The position numbers and the translations under genes were made by a program. This document shows, piece after piece, positions 39,787-48,761 of a DNA stretch of 64,000 nt. Under the pieces are notes generated by a model, which was not told the DNA's origin, did not search any database, and saw nothing but the letters and a program-made list of their open reading frames with translations. Each line of letters starts with the position of its first letter. Positions within the stretch are counted from its first letter, which is position 1. Origin of the DNA: Pseudomonas sp. L5B5 (GTDB lineage Bacteria; Pseudomonadota; Gammaproteobacteria; Pseudomonadales; Pseudomonadaceae); the NCBI RefSeq assembly GCF_020520285.1, contig NZ_CP084742.1:3720001-3784000 (forward strand). The letters run 5' to 3'.

Positions 39787-41607
39787 TCAGTTCTTGGCTT
39801 TCTTGGCAGCGCGGGTACGCTCGCCTTCGTCCAGGATCTTCTTGCGCAGACGGATGGACTTAGGAGTCACTTCGCACAATTCATCGTCCTGGATGAATTC
39901 CAGAGCCTGTTCCAGGGTGAAGCGAACAGGTGGAACCAGGGCGATGGTTTCGTCTTTACCCGAAGCACGCATGTTGTCGAGCTTCTTGCCCTTGGTAGGG
40001 TTGACGCCCAGGTCGTTGTCACGGCTGTTCAGACCAACGATCTGACCGTTGTAGATCTCCTGGCCGTGCTCGACGAACAGCTTGCCGCGCGCCTGCAGGG
40101 TTTCCAGGGAGTAGGTCAGGGCCTTGCCGGTTTCAACCGAAACCAGGACACCGTTCTGACGGCCGGACATGTGGCCGGACTTCATGGTGTCGTAACGGTC
40201 GAAGATCGAGGTCAGGATGCCAGCACCGTTGGTCAGGGTCAGGAACTGGTTACGGAAACCGATCAGGCCGCGAGCAGGGATGTTGTATTCCAGGCGAACA
40301 CGGCCCTTGCCATCCGGCACCATGTTGGTCAGGTCGCCCTTACGCAGGCCCATCTCTTCCATGACCTTGCCCTGGGAATCTTCAGGGATGTCGATGGTGA
40401 CGTTTTCGAACGGTTCCTGCTTGGTACCGTTGACTTCGCGGATGATCACTTCAGGACGGCCTACAGCCATCTCGAAGCCTTCGCGACGCATGGTTTCGAT
40501 CAGTACCGACAGGTGCAGCTCACCACGGCCGGAAACCTTGAACTTGTCAGCCGAGTCGCCTTCTTCAACGCGCAGTGCAACGTTGAACAGCAGCTCCTTG
40601 TCCAGACGCTCCTTGATGTTACGGGAGGTCACGAACTTGCCTTCTTTACCGCAGAACGGCGAGTCGTTGACCTGGAAGGTCATGGAAACGGTCGGCTCGT
40701 CGACGGTCAGCGGCTTCATCGCTTCAACGTTCAGCGGGTCGCACAGGGTGTCGGAGATGAACAGCTCGTCGAAACCGCTGATGCAGACGATGTCGCCAGC
40801 CAGGGCTTCTTCGACGTCAACGCGGTGCAGACCGTGGTGACCCATCAGCTTCAGGATACGGCCGTTGCGCTTCTTGCCTTCGGTGTCGATGGCGACAACC
40901 GGAGTGTTCGGCTTGACGCGACCACGAGCGATACGGCCAACGCCGATCACACCCAGGAAGCTGTTGTAGTCCAGGGCAGAGATCTGCATCTGGAACGGAC
41001 CGTCACGGTCGACGCTTGGCGCTGGCACGTTGTCGATGATCGACTGGTACAGCGGGGTCATGTCTTCGGCCATCTCGGTGTGGTCCAGGCCGGCGATGCC
41101 GTTCAGGGCCGAGGCGTAGACGACTTTGAAGTCCAGCTGTTCTTCGGTAGCACCGAGGTTGTCGAACAGGTCGAAGATCTGGTCCAGAACCCAGTCAGGA
41201 CGAGCGCCCGGACGGTCGACCTTGTTGATTACCACGATCGGACGCAGGCCGGCTTCGAAAGCCTTCTTGGTCACGAAACGGGTTTGCGGCATAGGGCCGT
41301 CTTGAGCGTCAACCAGCAGCAGAACGGAGTCGACCATCGACATTACACGTTCAACTTCGCCGCCGAAGTCGGCGTGGCCCGGGGTGTCCACGATGTTGAT
41401 GTGGTAGCCGTTCCAGTTGATGGCGGTGTTTTTAGCCAGGATGGTAATGCCGCGCTCTTTTTCCTGGTCGTTGGAGTCCATCACGCGCTCGTCGTTGAGC
41501 TCGTTGCGCTCCAGGGTGCCGGATTGACGCAGGAGTTTGTCTACCAGGGTGGTCTTACCATGGTCAACGTGGGCGATGATGGCGATGTTGCGTAGATTTT
41601 CGATCAC
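39787..41607 (-). CDS. typA: Ribosome-associated GTPase TypA/BipA
   Basis: TypA (BipA), 606 aa, is a translational GTPase that binds 70S ribosomes and helps large-subunit assembly, especially in stress and cold. The G domain starts at residue 1 with AHVDHGKTT (G1), RGITI (G2), DTPGHADF (G3) and NKVD (G4). Domains II, III, V and the BipA-specific C-terminal domain follow. The start is GTG with the protein beginning [10 protein letters not shown]. It is monocistronic and closed by a strong terminator. Confidence 0.98.
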   Translation of the reverse strand: MIENLRNIAIIAHVDHGKTTLVDKLLRQSGTLERNELNDERVMDSNDQEKERGITILAKNTAINWNGYHINIVDTPGHADFGGEVERVMSMVDSVLLLVDAQDGPMPQTRFVTKKAFEAGLRPIVVINKVDRPGARPDWVLDQIFDLFDNLGATEEQLDFKVVYASALNGIAGLDHTEMAEDMTPLYQSIIDNVPAPSVDRDGPFQMQISALDYNSFLGVIGVGRIARGRVKPNTPVVAIDTEGKKRNGRILKLMGHHGLHRVDVEEALAGDIVCISGFDELFISDTLCDPLNVEAMKPLTVDEPTVSMTFQVNDSPFCGKEGKFVTSRNIKERLDKELLFNVALRVEEGDSADKFKVSGRGELHLSVLIETMRREGFEMAVGRPEVIIREVNGTKQEPFENVTIDIPEDSQGKVMEEMGLRKGDLTNMVPDGKGRVRLEYNIPARGLIGFRNQFLTLTNGAGILTSIFDRYDTMKSGHMSGRQNGVLVSVETGKALTYSLETLQARGKLFVEHGQEIYNGQIVGLNSRDNDLGVNPTKGKKLDNMRASGKDETIALVPPVRFTLEQALEFIQDDELCEVTPKSIRLRKKILDEGERTRAAKKAKN

Positions 41608-41746
41608 TTGTGTATCTCGATCAGAGGATTCGGTGTGCTGACCAATGCGGGCAGCGATGGACAGTAGATTCAGGCCTTGCCGTTACAGCTTGACGGCGGC
41701 GTCGGGGGGCCGGTGACGCAAGCCACAGGCGAACAGCCCCGGGCAT

Positions 41747-43201
41747 TTAGCTCGGTCTATAAACGCGCACATTGGCATGTCCCTCGCTGAGCAGATGGTG
41801 AGCATGCAGGCGACTCATGACGCCTTTGTCGCAATACAGCAGGTACTGGCGGTTGGGATCCAGTTCCTTGAAACGAGCGTTCACCGCATAGAACGGCAAC
41901 GCTTGCACTTCGATCCCCGACAGTTCCAGCGGATCGTCTTCCTGGGCATCCGGATGGCGGATGTCGATGACGATCTGGCCGGCCAGGGCTTCGTCGACTT
42001 CCTCGACCTTGAGGTCCTGGCCCAGCTCGTCGATCACTCGATCGATCGGCACCAGCTTGGCCCGCTCGATAGCACGCTCGAGCACGGCCATGTCGAATTC
42101 TTTCTCTTCATGCTCGACGCGATGGCGCTTGGCATTGGTCTTGGGGTTCACCGAGATGACCCCGCAGTACTCCGGCATGTGCTTGGCGAAGTCAGCGGTG
42201 CCAATCTGGTTGGCCAGGTCGATGATGTCCTGCTTGTGGCTGGCGATCAGCGGCCGCAGCACCAGCTTGTCGGTCACGCAGTCGATCACGGACAGGTTCG
42301 GCAGGGTCTGGCTGGACACCTGGGAAATCGCCTCGCCGGTCACCAGCGCGTCGATGTGCAGGCGTTCGGCGATGCTCGACGCGGCACGCAACATCATACG
42401 CTTCAAGATGACGCCCATATGACTGTCGTCGACCTTGCCAAGGATCTCGCCGAGCACTTCCTCGAACGGCACGCTGACGAACAGCACCCGCTGGGAGCTG
42501 CCGTACTTCTTCCAAATATAGTGCGCGACTTCCATCACGCCCAGTTCATGGGCACGTCCACCCAGGTTGAAGAAGCAGAAATGCCCCATCAGGCCGCGGC
42601 GCATGATCTGGTAGGCCGCCACAGTGGAGTCGAAACCACCGGACATCAGCACCAGGGTCTGTTCCAGGGCACCCAGCGGATAACCACCGATGCCGTTGTG
42701 CTGGCTATGGATCACGAACAACCGTTGGTCGCGAATTTCCATTCGCACTTCGATCTGCGGCTCTTTAAGGGAAATTCCCGCCGCACCGCACTGCCGGCGC
42801 AACTGGCTGCCGACGTACTTTTCCACATCCATGGAACTGAATTCATGCTTGCCGGCACGCTTGCAGCGCACGGCGAAAACCTTGCCCGAGAGGGCATCGC
42901 CAAAGTGCTGCTTGCACTTGGCGACGATATCGTCGAAGTCACCCAGGGGGTACTCGTCGACCTGCAGAAAATGCGCGATGCCGGGCATGCAGCACAGGCG
43001 CTCGGTCATGTCCTTCAGGGCCTTGGGCTCGCTGACGGCGGTTTCCAGCTCGAGGTTGTCCCATACACCATTGACCACCACGGCCGGGTCCAGGTCGCGG
43101 AGCACGGCACGGATGTTCTTGGCCAGCTGGCGGATGAAACGCGTCCGAACCGGGCGGCTCTTGATGGTGATTTCCGGGAAAACTTTAACGATTAGTTTCA
43201 T
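41747..43201 (-). CDS. thiI: tRNA sulfurtransferase ThiI with rhodanese domain
   Basis: ThiI, 484 aa, makes 4-thiouridine at position 8 of tRNA and supplies sulfur for the thiazole of thiamine. It has an N-terminal ferredoxin-like/THUMP region (to about residue 165), then the PP-loop [11 protein letters not shown] of the ATP pyrophosphatase domain. The EYCG Cys region follows, and then a C-terminal rhodanese domain with active-site Cys in [12 protein letters not shown] chose the ATG at 43201 ([15 protein letters not shown]); the frame is open to 43264. It is divergent from glnA. Confidence 0.97.
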   Translation of the reverse strand: MKLIVKVFPEITIKSRPVRTRFIRQLAKNIRAVLRDLDPAVVVNGVWDNLELETAVSEPKALKDMTERLCCMPGIAHFLQVDEYPLGDFDDIVAKCKQHFGDALSGKVFAVRCKRAGKHEFSSMDVEKYVGSQLRRQCGAAGISLKEPQIEVRMEIRDQRLFVIHSQHNGIGGYPLGALEQTLVLMSGGFDSTVAAYQIMRRGLMGHFCFFNLGGRAHELGVMEVAHYIWKKYGSSQRVLFVSVPFEEVLGEILGKVDDSHMGVILKRMMLRAASSIAERLHIDALVTGEAISQVSSQTLPNLSVIDCVTDKLVLRPLIASHKQDIIDLANQIGTADFAKHMPEYCGVISVNPKTNAKRHRVEHEEKEFDMAVLERAIERAKLVPIDRVIDELGQDLKVEEVDEALAGQIVIDIRHPDAQEDDPLELSGIEVQALPFYAVNARFKELDPNRQYLLYCDKGVMSRLHAHHLLSEGHANVRVYRPS

Positions 43202-43297
43202 GAAAACAGCGCGCGCTAGGCCAGCCGAAAAAGGGGGGCGCGGATTATAGCGGAAATTGCTCAAGGTTTAACCAGTTAATGTGCAGAAGGTTTTCAG

Positions 43298-43314
43298 TGC
43301 ACCAAAACGGGTCA
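43298..43314. promoter_or_regulatory. NtrC-like binding site 1 upstream of glnA
   Basis: TGCACC-AAAAC-GGGTCA resembles the NtrC dyad TGCACC-N5-GGTGCA (6/6 in the left half, 4/6 in the right). It lies about 105 bp upstream of the -24 element of the glnA sigma-54 promoter, a usual enhancer distance. Confidence 0.65.
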
Positions 43315-43360
43315 TTTATTCAAATAAGCGCTACATTGCAGTGCGCAAAATGCCGGCGTT

Positions 43361-43377
43361 TGCGCCCATGGGTCGCA
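43361..43377. promoter_or_regulatory. NtrC-like binding site 2 upstream of glnA
   Basis: TGCGCC-CATGG-GTCGCA keeps 5/6 and 4/6 of the NtrC half-sites. It lies 63 bp (about six turns) downstream of site 1, consistent with paired binding on one face. It is weaker than site 1. Confidence 0.5.
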
Positions 43378-43417
43378 TAAAGCCTGATTTTGGCGCACAA
43401 AACCCATCCCAGGGCAC

Positions 43418-43433
43418 TGGCATGCAATTTGCT
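43418..43433 (+). promoter_or_regulatory. Sigma-54 promoter of glnA
   Basis: TGGCATGCAATTTGCT has GG at -24 and GC at -12 with correct spacing and TTGC preserved. Predicted start is around 43,444, leaving about a 90-nt leader before the glnA ATG at 43534. Sigma-54/NtrC control of glnA is the norm in Pseudomonas. Confidence 0.85.
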
Positions 43434-43533
43434 CCCTTGTGAGGCAGGTTGCCATGGCAGAGTATTCGCGCCGGCATCACCCACATTCTAAGGGCACTCC
43501 AACATCAAGCCCGAAGCCACCCCGGAGGACACT

Positions 43534-44940
43534 ATGTCGAAGTCGGTTCAACTCATCAAAGATCATGACGTCAAGTGGATTGATCTGCGCTTCACAGACA
43601 CCAAGGGCACTCAACATCACGTGACCATGCCGGCTCGTGATGCACTGGATGACGACTTCTTCGAAGCGGGCAAGATGTTCGACGGCTCCTCCATCGCTGG
43701 CTGGAAAGGCATCGAAGCCTCCGACATGATCCTGATGCCGGACGACGAAACCGCCGTACTGGATCCGTTCACCGAAGAACCGACCCTGATCCTGGTGTGC
43801 GACATCATCGAGCCTTCGAGCATGCAGGGCTACGACCGCGACCCGCGCGCGATCGCCAAGCGCGCCGAAGAGCACCTGAAAGCCACCGGTATCGGCGACA
43901 CCGTATTCGCAGGCCCTGAGCCTGAGTTCTTCATCTTCGACCAGGTGAAGTTCAAGTCCGACATCTCCGGCTCGATGTTCAAGATCTACTCCGAGCAAGG
44001 CTCGTGGATGTCCGACCAGGACGTGGAAGGCGGCAACAAGGGCCACCGTCCAGGCATCAAGGGCGGCTACTTCCCGGTTCCACCGTTCGACCACGACCAC
44101 GAAATCCGTACCTCCATGTGCAACGCACTGGAAGAAATGGGCCTGACCGTCGAAGTTCACCACCACGAAGTGGCAACTGCCGGCCAGAACGAAATCGGCG
44201 TCAAGTTCAACACCCTGGTGAAGAAGGCCGACGAAACCCAGACCCTGAAGTACGTCGTGCACAACGTGGCCGACGCCTACGGCCGTACCGCCACCTTCAT
44301 GCCCAAGCCACTGTACGGTGACAACGGCTCGGGCATGCACGTGCACATGTCGATCTGGAAAGACGGCAAGAACACCTTCGCAGGTGAAGGTTATGCCGGC
44401 CTGTCCGACACCGCCCTGTACTTCATCGGCGGCATCATCAAGCACGGCAAGGCCCTGAACGGCTTCACCAACCCGGCCACCAACTCCTACAAGCGCCTGG
44501 TTCCAGGCTTCGAAGCTCCGGTAATGCTGGCCTACTCGGCTCGCAACCGCTCCGCTTCGATCCGCATTCCTTACGTGTCGAGCCCTAAAGCCCGCCGTAT
44601 CGAAGCACGCTTCCCGGACCCGGCTGCCAACCCGTACCTGTGCTTCGCTGCACTGCTGATGGCCGGCCTGGATGGTATTCAGAACAAGATCCACCCTGGC
44701 GATGCCGCTGACAAAAACCTGTACGACCTGCCGCCTGAAGAGGCGAAAGAGATCCCACAGGTTTGCGGCAGCCTGAAGGAAGCCCTGGAAGAGCTGGACA
44801 AGGGCCGTGCGTTCCTGACCAAGGGCGGCGTGTTCAGCGACGATTTCATCGACGCCTACATCGCCCTGAAAAGCGAAGAAGAAATCAAGGTTCGCACCTT
44901 CGTGCACCCACTGGAATACGAGCTGTACTACAGCTGCTGA
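43534..44940 (+). CDS. glnA: Glutamine synthetase type I
   Basis: GlnA, 468 aa, condenses glutamate and ammonia with ATP, forming a dodecamer in the cytosol. The beta-Grasp N-domain is followed by [17 protein letters not shown], then [10 protein letters not shown], the signature segments [14 protein letters not shown] and the GMHVHMS metal/ATP site. The adenylylation Tyr lies in [10 protein letters not shown]. It is therefore a GlnE-regulated GSI-beta enzyme. Codon use is strongly biased, as in highly expressed genes. It is transcribed alone, ending at a strong terminator. Confidence 0.99.
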   Translation: MSKSVQLIKDHDVKWIDLRFTDTKGTQHHVTMPARDALDDDFFEAGKMFDGSSIAGWKGIEASDMILMPDDETAVLDPFTEEPTLILVCDIIEPSSMQGYDRDPRAIAKRAEEHLKATGIGDTVFAGPEPEFFIFDQVKFKSDISGSMFKIYSEQGSWMSDQDVEGGNKGHRPGIKGGYFPVPPFDHDHEIRTSMCNALEEMGLTVEVHHHEVATAGQNEIGVKFNTLVKKADETQTLKYVVHNVADAYGRTATFMPKPLYGDNGSGMHVHMSIWKDGKNTFAGEGYAGLSDTALYFIGGIIKHGKALNGFTNPATNSYKRLVPGFEAPVMLAYSARNRSASIRIPYVSSPKARRIEARFPDPAANPYLCFAALLMAGLDGIQNKIHPGDAADKNLYDLPPEEAKEIPQVCGSLKEALEELDKGRAFLTKGGVFSDDFIDAYIALKSEEEIKVRTFVHPLEYELYYSC

Positions 44941-44973
44941 TCCGGTAGCGCTCGCACAAGCGGCGTGATCGAG

Positions 44974-44998
44974 AGGCCTCCTTCGGGAGGCCTTTTTC
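44974..44998 (+). terminator. Rho-independent terminator of glnA
   Basis: AGGCCTCC (44974-44981), TTCG loop, and GGAGGCCT (44986-44993) form a perfect stem with a stable tetraloop followed by TTTT. It is 34 nt past the glnA stop. Confidence 0.93.
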
Positions 44999-45092
44999 AT
45001 GCCCGCCAGAAAGTGCCCGGGGATTTTTCATGGGCGCACCGCCCGCTTGCAGGCATCATGGCCAGCCCCCTTACCTACCCGGGAGCCCGCAG

Positions 45093-45647
45093 ATGAAGTC
45101 GTCCCTGAACCTGTTTTTTGTCCTGGCCTGCGCCCTGCTCGCCAGCCTGGCCCGGGCCGATGACGCCCCCGCCAGCCTCGCCCCCTTGCTGGGCAGCATC
45201 GGCGCACGCCTGGCACTTGCCGACCAGGTGGCCCTGAGCAAATGGGACAGCCACAAGGCCGTGGAAGACCGACCGCGCGAGCAGCAGGTGATCGCAGGCG
45301 CCACGGCCCAGGCCATCCGCCATGGCCTGGATGAGGCTACGGTCGGGCAATTCTTCGCGGCGCAGATCGAGGCCAACAAGCTGGTGCAGTACGCCAGGCT
45401 TTCGGCCTGGCACCTGCAAGGCCAGGCACCGGACACACCACGCCAGACGCTGGCCGGGCAGATCCGCACGCAACTCGATCAGCTGCAAGAGCGCCTGCTG
45501 CAACAACTCGCCGCCTTCGCCCCCTCCCGCACCGACCCTCGATGCCCGCAGTGGCTGGCCCGGGCCAACCAGGCCAGCGATGTGGACCCTCTCCGGCAAC
45601 TGGCGATGATCCGCGCCACCGCCGAGTTATGTGTGTTCAAAGATTAA
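45093..45647 (+). CDS. Periplasmic chorismate mutase (AroQ-gamma class)
   Basis: This 184-aa protein has a cleavable signal peptide (MKSSLNLFFVLACALLASLARA). The all-helical mature domain matches secreted AroQ-gamma chorismate mutases: ARLALADQVALSKWDSHKAVEDRPREQQV, then VGQFFAAQIEANKLVQYARLSAW. Candidate active-site residues are the Lys of SKWD, the Asp-Arg of EDRPRE and the Gln-x-Glu of AAQIEANK. Two cysteines (DPRCPQW, ELCVFKD) probably form a disulfide. It converts chorismate to prephenate, but outside the cytosol. The ATG at 45093 was chosen because the signal peptide begins there. Confidence 0.88.
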   Translation: MKSSLNLFFVLACALLASLARADDAPASLAPLLGSIGARLALADQVALSKWDSHKAVEDRPREQQVIAGATAQAIRHGLDEATVGQFFAAQIEANKLVQYARLSAWHLQGQAPDTPRQTLAGQIRTQLDQLQERLLQQLAAFAPSRTDPRCPQWLARANQASDVDPLRQLAMIRATAELCVFKD

Positions 45648-45707
45648 CCAGGCCCGCTGCGTACCCGGCGCGCCCTATGCTGGGGGCTCTCCAGGAGGAT
45701 CGGGATC

Positions 45708-46202
45708 ATGCGCGTCGCGGCTTTTTGCCTGTTGTGGATAATCATGCTGCCGGCCAGTGCAGCCCTCTATCGCTATATAGATGACGAAGGCCATCGCACC
45801 TTCAGCGACCGGCCACCGGGCGATTCGCCGCTGGCGATCGAGGAGCCGGCCGGCGGCTTGATCCGGGCGCCGATCGTGCGCCCCTCGCCCATCGCTTCGC
45901 CGCCCCGGCGAAAGCCCTACACACAAATCCGACTCGACGGCATCACGGACCAGGAAACCCTGCGGGCCAACAATGGCAGCCTGCGCATCCGGGCCCGGCT
46001 GCAACCGCCACTGCAGCCGTCCCATCGCCTGCGTCTGGTGCTGGACGGCGAGCCTCATGGCAGTCCCGGCCGGGGACCTCAGCTGCAACTGGAGAACCTC
46101 GATCGCGGCCGGCATCGCCTGGTACTGCAGGTTCTGGAGGGCGAGCGAGTCTTGCAGCAAAGCCCGGAGATCGTGTTCGTCCTGCTGCGCGTCCATCGTT
46201 GA
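45708..46202 (+). CDS. DUF4124 domain-containing exported protein
   Basis: This 164-aa protein has a signal peptide (MRVAAFCLLWIIMLPASA) followed at once by a DUF4124 motif (ALYRYIDDEGHRTFSDRPP). A basic Pro-rich linker and a beta-rich C-terminal domain (LRIRARLQPPLQPSHRLRLVLDG to LLRVHR) follow. DUF4124 proteins are common in this genus next to ntrB and are of unknown function. AGGAGG lies about 10 nt upstream of the ATG. It is convergent with ada, with only 7 nt between the stops. Confidence 0.88.
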   Translation: MRVAAFCLLWIIMLPASAALYRYIDDEGHRTFSDRPPGDSPLAIEEPAGGLIRAPIVRPSPIASPPRRKPYTQIRLDGITDQETLRANNGSLRIRARLQPPLQPSHRLRLVLDGEPHGSPGRGPQLQLENLDRGRHRLVLQVLEGERVLQQSPEIVFVLLRVHR

Positions 46203-46209
46203 ACGCAGC

Positions 46210-47304
46210 TCAGGCCACCGCCGGGCTCCCCTGCGCGGCCTGGAGCATGCGTCGCTCGTGCTCCAGCAGCCAGCGCTTGCGCCACAGACCGCCGCCATAG
46301 CCAGTCAGGGAACCATCAGCGCCGATCACCCGATGGCAGGCGATGACGATGGAAATCTGGTTGGCCCCATTGGCCCGAGCCACTGCCCGCACCGCTGTCG
46401 GCGAGCCGATCTGCCGTGCCACCTCGGCGTAGCTGCACGTGCTGCCTGGGGGAATCGCGCGCAGCGCCTGCCAGACCGTACGGGTAAAGGCCGAGGCGTT
46501 CATCGCCAGCGGTGTGGCGAAATGCACCGCGTCGCCGGCGAAGTAGCGTTGCAATTCGGCCTCGATCTGATCGATGGGAGCAAAACGCCCGAAGCCTATG
46601 CTCGAACCACTGCTCTTTTGCAGGCTCTGCAGTTCGCTGGCCAGCGCCGGGCGATCGAAGAACTCCAGCAGATGCAGGACCTGGGCATCCGCCACCGCCA
46701 GCATCACCCCGATGGGCGTCTGCAGCCAATCGACCTTGAGCAGTTCCCGGCCCCGCAGGTTCGACGGCGGCTGGCCCGCCAGACGGCCGAAGGCACGACG
46801 AAAGCCACTGTCGGAGTCGAACCCGGCGCTGATCTGCGCCTCGATCACCGACTCTCCGCAAGACAGCTGCTGCATGCCCTGGCCCATGCGTCGCAGGCGC
46901 GCCATTTCCAGAAAGGTGACACCGAAATAGCGCTTGAATGCGCGGCGCACGGTGGACGGGTCCAGCCCCAGGGCGATCAGGTCGTCTTCATGCCAGCGAC
47001 GCTCCGGGTCGCCGCCCAACTGTTCGAGCAGGGTCTTCACCCAAGGCTCCTGGACCCCGGCCCGCTCCAGTGGGCGACAGCGCAGGCAGGCACGGAATCC
47101 CGCTTCGACACAGCCCTTGATGGAGCCGAAGAACATCGTGTTCTCGCGCTTGGGCTTGCGTGCGGCGCAGGTCAGGCGGCAGAACACGCCGGTGCTCTTC
47201 ACCCCGACAAAGGCAAAGCCTTCATAGGCCGGGTCCCGCGCCAGCAGCGCCTGATACAGGGTGTCGTCGTCGGGAAGCTGGAACAGCAGAGGGGCATTTT
47301 CCAT
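46210..47304 (-). CDS. ada: Bifunctional Ada: AraC-type regulator and O6-methylguanine-DNA methyltransferase
   Basis: This Ada-family protein is 364 aa. The N-terminal zinc domain has GVKSTGVFCRLTC, whose Cys accepts methyl from phosphotriesters, and the further cysteines of FRACLRCRPLE. A helix-turn-helix pair follows (ALGLDPSTVRRAFKRYFGVTFLEMARLRRM). The C-terminal domain is methyltransferase-like with active-site Cys in IVIACHRVIG. The usual PCHR is ACHR here; the Cys-His-Arg core is intact. It senses and repairs alkylation damage. It is divergent from ntrB. Confidence 0.94.
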   Translation of the reverse strand: MENAPLLFQLPDDDTLYQALLARDPAYEGFAFVGVKSTGVFCRLTCAARKPKRENTMFFGSIKGCVEAGFRACLRCRPLERAGVQEPWVKTLLEQLGGDPERRWHEDDLIALGLDPSTVRRAFKRYFGVTFLEMARLRRMGQGMQQLSCGESVIEAQISAGFDSDSGFRRAFGRLAGQPPSNLRGRELLKVDWLQTPIGVMLAVADAQVLHLLEFFDRPALASELQSLQKSSGSSIGFGRFAPIDQIEAELQRYFAGDAVHFATPLAMNASAFTRTVWQALRAIPPGSTCSYAEVARQIGSPTAVRAVARANGANQISIVIACHRVIGADGSLTGYGGGLWRKRWLLEHERRMLQAAQGSPAVA

Positions 47305-47429
47305 GACCGCATCCTAAACCTTGAAACATCGGGTTCGAGCACTCTAAACCCGTGGGTGGGCCCGCGCCGCTGAAAAACGGGCGTTGATTCTTCTATCTGG
47401 ACGCGTCCGTCAAGCGTTGTTCACATTCA

Positions 47430-47446
47430 TGCACTATATTGGTGCA
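47430..47446. promoter_or_regulatory. NtrC binding site upstream of ntrB
   Basis: TGCACTATATTGGTGCA matches TGCACC-N5-GGTGCA at 11 of 12 positions. It is followed by a second palindromic GCACC/GGTGC at 47454-47465 with a 2-bp centre. It lies about 128 bp upstream of the candidate sigma-54 -24 element. Confidence 0.8.
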
Positions 47447-47573
47447 ACACCTTGCACCCCGGTGCCAATACCAGCCCATTTTGGTTCGAAAATACCCGCC
47501 AGAGCTGGCAAAGCGCCACAGAATCCGGCTTCAAACGCCTGTTTCAGGGGCTGCACGCTTCTTTTCGGAGCCT

Positions 47574-47589
47574 TGGTTTGGTTTTTGCA
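47574..47589 (+). promoter_or_regulatory. Candidate sigma-54 promoter of ntrBC
   Basis: TGGTTTGGTTTTTGCA has GG and GC with correct -24/-12 spacing and a perfect TTGCA; the inner CAC is replaced by TTT. The predicted start is about 47,600, 75 nt before the ntrB ATG. With the NtrC site upstream it suggests autoactivation. The rest of the 47,305-47,675 gap holds no gene. Confidence 0.6.
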
Positions 47590-47675
47590 TTTTCTCCACC
47601 GCAGCGCCTCAGCCGCGCGCGCACTTCGGGACCGGCCCCGGATTGTCTTGCTTCAAAAGAGGTCACCATCTACCC

Positions 47676-48761
47676 ATGACCATCAGCGACCCACTGCACC
47701 GTCTGCTACTGGACAACCTGACCACCGCCACCATCCTGCTCAATGCCGACCTGCGCCTTGAGTACATGAACCCGGCGGCGGAAATGCTCCTGGCCATCAG
47801 CGGCCAGCGCAGCCATGGGCAATTCATCAGCGAGCTGTTCACCGAGTCGGCCGAGGCCTTGAGCTCCCTGCGCCAGGCAGTGGAGCAGGCCCACCCGTTC
47901 ACCAAGCGCGAAGCCATGCTCACCGCCCTCACCGGCCAGACCCTGACCGTGGACTATGCGGTAACCCCCATCCTCAGCAACGGCGACACCTTGCTGCTGC
48001 TGGAAGTCCACCCCCGGGACCGGTTGCTGCGCATCACCAAGGAAGAGGCCCAGCTGTCCAAGCAGGAAACCAGCAAGATGCTGGTGCGCGGCCTGGCCCA
48101 CGAGATCAAGAACCCCCTGGGCGGGATTCGCGGCGCCGCCCAGTTGCTGGCCCGTGAGCTGCCCGAGGAAGGCCTGCGGGACTACACCAATGTGATCATT
48201 GAAGAGGCCGATCGCCTGCGCAACCTGGTGGACCGGATGCTGGGCTCGAACAAGCTGCCGTCCCTGGCGCTGACCAATATCCATGAAGTGCTGGAGCGGG
48301 TTTGCAGCCTGGTGGAGGCCGAGAGCCAGGGCTGCATCACCCTGGTGCGGGATTACGACCCGAGCATTCCCGATGTGCTGATCGACCGCGAGCAGATGAT
48401 CCAGGCGGTGCTCAACATCGTGCGCAACGCCATGCAGGCCATCAGCACCCAGAACGAAATGCGCCTGGGCCGCATCACCCTGCGCAGCCGCACCATGCGC
48501 CAGTTCACCATCGGTCACGTGCGCCACCGCCTGGTGACCAAGATCGAGATCATCGACAACGGCCCGGGCATTCCCGGGGAGCTGCAGGACACCCTCTTCT
48601 TCCCCATGGTCAGCGGCCGTCCGGACGGTACCGGGCTGGGCCTGGCCATCACCCAGAACATCATCAGCCAGCACCAGGGCCTGATCGAATGTGACAGCCA
48701 TCCAGGCCACACCACCTTCTCGATCTTTCTGCCACTGGAACAAGGAGCCCCATCGACATGA
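47676..48761 (+). CDS. glnL: Nitrogen regulation sensor kinase NtrB
   Basis: NtrB (GlnL, NRII), 361 aa, is a cytosolic histidine kinase/phosphatase that sets NtrC phosphorylation under PII control. The PAS domain covers residues 1-115. The H-box RGLAHEIKNPLGGIRGAAQLL has the phospho-His near residue 142. The N-box is LNIVRNAMQAI, followed by DNGPGIP (G1) and GRPDGTGLGLAI (G2). I chose the ATG at 47676 (MTISDPLHRLLLDNL); the frame is open to 47439 but the extra part contains the promoter. It overlaps ntrC by 4 bp. Confidence 0.97.
   Translation: MTISDPLHRLLLDNLTTATILLNADLRLEYMNPAAEMLLAISGQRSHGQFISELFTESAEALSSLRQAVEQAHPFTKREAMLTALTGQTLTVDYAVTPILSNGDTLLLLEVHPRDRLLRITKEEAQLSKQETSKMLVRGLAHEIKNPLGGIRGAAQLLARELPEEGLRDYTNVIIEEADRLRNLVDRMLGSNKLPSLALTNIHEVLERVCSLVEAESQGCITLVRDYDPSIPDVLIDREQMIQAVLNIVRNAMQAISTQNEMRLGRITLRSRTMRQFTIGHVRHRLVTKIEIIDNGPGIPGELQDTLFFPMVSGRPDGTGLGLAITQNIISQHQGLIECDSHPGHTTFSIFLPLEQGAPST

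Noticed and set aside
47439..47675. N-terminally extended NtrB
   Set aside because: The extra 79 codons contain the sigma-54-like promoter and have no PAS homology. The known NtrB start matches the ATG at 47676.
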